DNA from: Methanobacteriota archaeon | GTDB taxonomy: Archaea > Thermoplasmatota > Poseidoniia > Poseidoniales > Poseidoniaceae | NCBI GenBank assembly: GCA_018650165.1 | Contig: JABIGM010000006.1 | Span: forward strand, 1 to 32,678 | Direction: 5' to 3' | Length of the DNA stretch: 32,678 nt | In this document: in pieces, positions 31,471 to 32,678 of the stretch | Numbering within the stretch: position 1 is the first letter of the stretch | Layout: each line of letters starts with the position of its first letter | Program-made: the position numbers and the translations under genes | The notes under the pieces: generated by a model | The model's database searches: none | What the model was told of the DNA's origin: nothing | What the model saw: the letters and a program-made list of their open reading frames with translations, nothing else

Positions 31471-32678
31471 ATGACGAGCGAACAGATGTTGATTGCTGGG
31501 GAATGGTGTGATGCTGAAGATGGTGCAACTGCGGATGTACTCAACCCTGCGAGTGGAGAGATTATTGCCACTACGCCAAAGGCCACAATTGGTGATGTTG
31601 AAAGGTGTGTTACAGCTTCAAGAACAGCACTCGAATCCAAGGATTGGGCGGCTATGGATCCTGCACAACGTGGTAGAATCTTACAAAAGATGGCAGCAGC
31701 AACATATGCTAACGCTAAGAGTTTAGCCGCATTGGAATCTTCCAATAATGGCAAAACATTCCGTGAAGCACTAAGTGAAATCCGTTATGGTGCTTGGACT
31801 TTAGAGTACTTTGCAGGATTATCAGATAAGATAGAAGGAAGCACAATTCCAGTTCCGGGCAATCGCCTAAATTACACTTTGAGGCAACCTCTTGGAGTTA
31901 CAGCACATATCGTGCCATGGAATTTCCCACTACAACTTGCAATACGTTCTATTGCACCTGCTCTTGCAGCAGGTTGTACTGTAATCGCTAAGCCAGCATC
32001 ATGGACGCCTCTTTCTCTTCTCGCTTGGGCTAAAGCCATGCAAGATGCAGAAGTCGGTTTACCTGCTGATGTATTGCAGGTGATCACAGGCTCAGGTGGC
32101 TTAATTGGTGATGCTCTTGCAGGACACGCAGGAGTAGATGGAGTAGTTTTGACTGGCGGAGTTCCAACCGGTCAGGCAGTTATGGCCAAGGCTAGTGAGA
32201 ATCTAACCCCGGTAACTCTTGAGTTAGGTGGAAAGGGCGCAAATATTGTATTCTCAGATGCCAATTTACGTCACAGTGCAAAGGCAATCTGCTTTGGTAT
32301 ATTCATGAATGCAGGACAGATGTGTTGGGCTGGGTCCCGTCTCATTGTTCACGAAGATGTTCATGATGAATTGGTAGATGCAGTAGTTGCAGAAATCTCC
32401 AAGTGGCCAGTTGGACCTGGGATGGAAGAAGGAGTTCGTATGGGAAGTATGGTTCATACAACTCATCGTGATGACGTACTAAACATGCTTGCTAAGGGAT
32501 TAGAGCAAGGTGGAGAAGTAGTATGTGGTGGAAATGCAATAGACCGTGAGGGAGCATTCATGGAAGCGACAGTTGTTACTGGAGTCTCCAGTGATAATCT
32601 ACTATTCCAAGAGGAATTATTCGGACCAGTTCTTGCAGTAACCAAGTTTAGTGAGGATTCAGAAGCTCTTGCACTGGC
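31471..32678 (+). CDS. NAD(P)-dependent aldehyde dehydrogenase, C-terminus beyond window
   Basis: The frame is open to the right edge, giving 402 visible codons of an expected 480-500. It is an ALDH-superfamily enzyme that oxidises an aldehyde to the acid. All catalytic residues are present: Asn151 (PWNFP), Lys174 for the cofactor (AKPAS), Glu251 (LELGGKG) and nucleophile Cys285 (AGQMCWAGSR). The similarity is closest to betaine-aldehyde or gamma-aminobutyraldehyde dehydrogenases, which act on amino-aldehydes, but specificity cannot be read here. An in-frame ATG at 31432 would add 13 residues and absorb the inverted repeat; ATG 31471 (MTSEQMLIAGEW) gives the normal ALDH beginning and is preferred. 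Confidence 0.94.
   Translation, partial: MTSEQMLIAGEWCDAEDGATADVLNPASGEIIATTPKATIGDVERCVTASRTALESKDWAAMDPAQRGRILQKMAAATYANAKSLAALESSNNGKTFREALSEIRYGAWTLEYFAGLSDKIEGSTIPVPGNRLNYTLRQPLGVTAHIVPWNFPLQLAIRSIAPALAAGCTVIAKPASWTPLSLLAWAKAMQDAEVGLPADVLQVITGSGGLIGDALAGHAGVDGVVLTGGVPTGQAVMAKASENLTPVTLELGGKGANIVFSDANLRHSAKAICFGIFMNAGQMCWAGSRLIVHEDVHDELVDAVVAEISKWPVGPGMEEGVRMGSMVHTTHRDDVLNMLAKGLEQGGEVVCGGNAIDREGAFMEATVVTGVSSDNLLFQEELFGPVLAVTKFSEDSEALAL

Noticed and set aside
30942..31511. 189-codon plus-strand frame across the 2-phosphoglycerate kinase
   Set aside because: Antisense to recognised kinase motifs, and it runs into the aldehyde dehydrogenase start in another frame.
1..32678. CRISPR array, IS element or prophage
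   Set aside because: No regularly spaced direct repeats, transposase motifs, terminal inverted repeats with target duplications, or phage structural genes were seen by eye.

Overview
The window looks like a compact, AT-leaning archaeal chromosome segment, most likely from a marine planktonic Thermoplasmatota lineage (Marine Group II / Poseidoniales). I infer this from gene content, not from a marker tree. Archaeal hallmarks are an archaeal-type Bud32 kinase, a FlaI/FlaJ-type pilus or archaellum motor, class III signal-peptide pilins, a UPF0200 nucleotide kinase, a 2-phosphoglycerate kinase, TATA-like boxes about 25-35 nt upstream of starts, and a tRNA-Gly without an encoded CCA. Genes are packed tightly: many tail-to-tail pairs end with 0-15 nt between stops or overlap. 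No rRNA, IS element, CRISPR array or phage module is visible.

Left part (1-8.4 kb): a partial two-TM membrane protein, a class III PLP aminotransferase, a leucyl aminopeptidase (M17), a secreted and membrane-anchored M14 carboxypeptidase, a zinc-ribbon membrane protein, and a two-gene polyamine unit. That unit is an agmatinase-family ureohydrolase followed 4 nt later by a natural fusion of a complete SpeD-type pyruvoyl decarboxylase to a complete deoxyhypusine-synthase-like enzyme. The fusion is the most striking gene in the window.

Middle (8.5-25.7 kb): a small conserved protein, a 982-residue surface protein, tRNA-Gly(GCC), two tandem archaellin/pilin-like genes (the second with no ATG/GTG/TTG start able to supply its signal peptide), a low-molecular-weight phosphatase/ArsC, and a small membrane protein. 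These are followed by a cysteine-free Mrp/ApbC ATPase next to a cysteine-bearing DUF971 protein, a PAP2-type membrane enzyme fused to a large exported domain, Bud32, NadA, a CrcB fluoride channel and a RdgB/HAM1 pyrophosphatase. Then come a membrane protein of unknown function, an enoyl-CoA hydratase, an ABC exporter pair and a UPF0200 kinase.

Right part (25.7-32.7 kb): a five-gene type IV pilus-like operon (FlaI-type ATPase, two different FlaJ/TadC-type platform proteins, two small pilin-like proteins), a 2-phosphoglycerate kinase, and an aldehyde dehydrogenase that runs off the right edge with an 8-bp-armed inverted repeat just before its start.
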